From Halorubrum laminariae (GTDB lineage: Archaea > Halobacteriota > Halobacteria > Halobacteriales > Haloferacaceae): DNA of 64,000 bases. Below are positions 63,117-64,000 of the stretch, one piece after another. Under the pieces are notes generated by a model, which ran no database searches, was not told where the DNA came from, and saw only the letters and a list, made by a program, of their open reading frames with translations. Where the stretch lies: positions 496,001 through 560,000 of the forward strand of contig NZ_JANHDL010000001.1 of the NCBI RefSeq assembly GCF_024494655.1. The letters run 5' to 3'. The position numbers and the translations under genes were made by a program. Every line of letters begins with the position of its first letter. Position 1 is the first letter of the stretch.

Positions 63117-64000
63117 ATGCGGTTCGGCTACAGTGAGCGGTGTCTCGAACATGATACGGGCGAGAGACACCCGGAAAACCCGGACCGGCTGCGCGCGATC
63201 CGACGTGGGTTGACGAAACGGCACGGCGTCGAGTACGTCGATGCCGAACCCGCGACCCGCGAGGACGTGATCGCCGTCCACGACGCGGAGTACGTCGACG
63301 AACTGGAGTCGTTCCTCGACGACGGCGGCGGAAGTTGGGACCCAGACACCGTCGCGAGCGAGGGGACGTGGGACGCCGCGCTCACCTCGGCCGGGCTCGC
63401 GCAGTGGGCGGCGCAGGCTGCGCTCGACGGGTCGAACGGTCGGAACACGCCGTTCGCGATCGGTCGCCCGCCCGGGCATCATGCGGTCACCGACGACGCG
63501 ATGGGATTCTGCTTTTTCAACAACGCGGCCGTCGCGGCCCAAACCGTCCTCGATCGAGGGGCCGCGGACCGCGTTGCGGTCTTCGACTGGGACGTCCATC
63601 ACGGCAACGGTACGCAGGACATCTTCTACGACCGGGAAGACGTTCTCTACGCGTCGATACACGAAGACGGACTCTACCCCGACACGGGAGCGCTCGAAGA
63701 GGTCGGTGAGGGTGTCGGCGAAGGGACGACGATGAACCTCCCGCTCGCCGCGGGCGCTGGCGACGCCGACTACTGCTACGCCATCGACGAGGCAATCACG
63801 CCGGCACTGGAGCGGTTCGATCCGGACCTCGTGATCGTCTCGGCCGGGTTCGACGCGCACCGCCACGACCCGATCTCGCGGATGCGCGTCTCCTCGGAAG
63901 GGTACGCGCTGATGACCGATCGAATCCGGTCGATCTCCGACGACATCGGAGCCGCCGACGCCTACGTGCTCGAAGGTGGCTACGGACTCGACACCCTCGC
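63117..64000 (+). CDS. Histone deacetylase family protein (3' truncated by window)
   Basis: 294 codons are visible and the frame remains open to the window end. It begins MRFGYSERCLEHDTGERHPENPDRL. GRPPGHHA provides the catalytic His pair. DWDVHHGNGTQDIFY and SAGFDAHRHDP give the zinc Asp/His/Asp ligands of class II-type deacetylases. It removes acetyl groups from lysine or small molecules such as acetylpolyamines. The ATG follows the histone stop immediately (TAGATG), so it is co-transcribed with the histone gene. Confidence 0.92.
   Translation, partial: MRFGYSERCLEHDTGERHPENPDRLRAIRRGLTKRHGVEYVDAEPATREDVIAVHDAEYVDELESFLDDGGGSWDPDTVASEGTWDAALTSAGLAQWAAQAALDGSNGRNTPFAIGRPPGHHAVTDDAMGFCFFNNAAVAAQTVLDRGAADRVAVFDWDVHHGNGTQDIFYDREDVLYASIHEDGLYPDTGALEEVGEGVGEGTTMNLPLAAGAGDADYCYAIDEAITPALERFDPDLVIVSAGFDAHRHDPISRMRVSSEGYALMTDRIRSISDDIGAADAYVLEGGYGLDTL

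Noticed and set aside
60756..63866. A 1036-codon open frame on the minus strand
   Set aside because: It is the antisense shadow of the RPA, histone and deacetylase genes in GC-rich DNA and runs through the tRNA boundary. Its protein has no family features.

Overview
The window is a high-GC haloarchaeal chromosome segment, probably from a Halorubrum-like member of the Halobacteria. The evidence is the set of archaeal EF-2, EF-1alpha, TFB, NreA, RPA and double histone genes, the strongly acidic proteins, the Tat signals, an F420-dependent reductase, and many genes whose start codon lies 25-32 nt after a TATA-like box (leaderless mRNAs). About 64 genes, one tRNA and several repeat families are supported. 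No insertion sequence, rRNA, CRISPR array or replication origin was seen.

Layout. 1-10.6 kb holds the 3' end of an ADP-forming acetyl-CoA synthetase with a DRTGG P-loop protein, conserved haloarchaeal proteins, a radical SAM protein, an aldehyde:ferredoxin oxidoreductase homologue that lacks the iron-sulfur ligands, and small zinc-ribbon proteins. 10.6-19.2 kb is a formate dehydrogenase locus: TorD chaperone and a degenerate HdrA/FlpD-like polyferredoxin on the minus strand, diverging from Fdh alpha, beta, a small membrane subunit and cytochrome b. 19.2-29.5 kb holds housekeeping genes: NreA, a TFB without zinc-ribbon cysteines, a KDPG-type aldolase, EF-2, an ACT protein with homoserine dehydrogenase, EF-1alpha and S10. 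29.6-42.7 kb is an accessory region with five copies of the palindrome TTTAGG-N4-CCTAAA at promoters. These control a flippase-like protein, glycosyltransferases, a ferric-iron binding lipoprotein and an FAD glucose-dehydrogenase-like pair. Two inverted copies of a roughly 120-bp repeat bracket the right-hand 5 kb of this region. 42.8-52.8 kb holds an F420 reductase and a nine-gene cobalamin assembly and salvage operon (cobT-cbiA-cbiB-cobS-cobY-cobD-cbiZ-cobA-cbiP). 52.9-57.9 kb is the urtABCDE urea-type ABC transporter. 58.3-64 kb has a cation/proton antiporter, tRNA-Arg(GCG) with an array of tRNA-3'-end repeats, a four-OB RPA, and a double histone followed directly by a histone deacetylase.

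The most unusual signals are as follows. First, five tiny ORFs end in an ATGA or GTGA overlap with the start of a major gene (fdhA, the ACT-homoserine dehydrogenase pair, cobT, urtA, urtB). Four of them begin at the TATA-predicted transcript start, so they look like leaderless translationally coupled leader peptides, and the one before homoserine dehydrogenase is threonine-rich. Second, the iron-box-like regulon covers envelope-sugar and iron genes. Third, several redox or transcription proteins (AOR, HdrA-like, TFB) have lost the metal or cofactor ligands that define their families.
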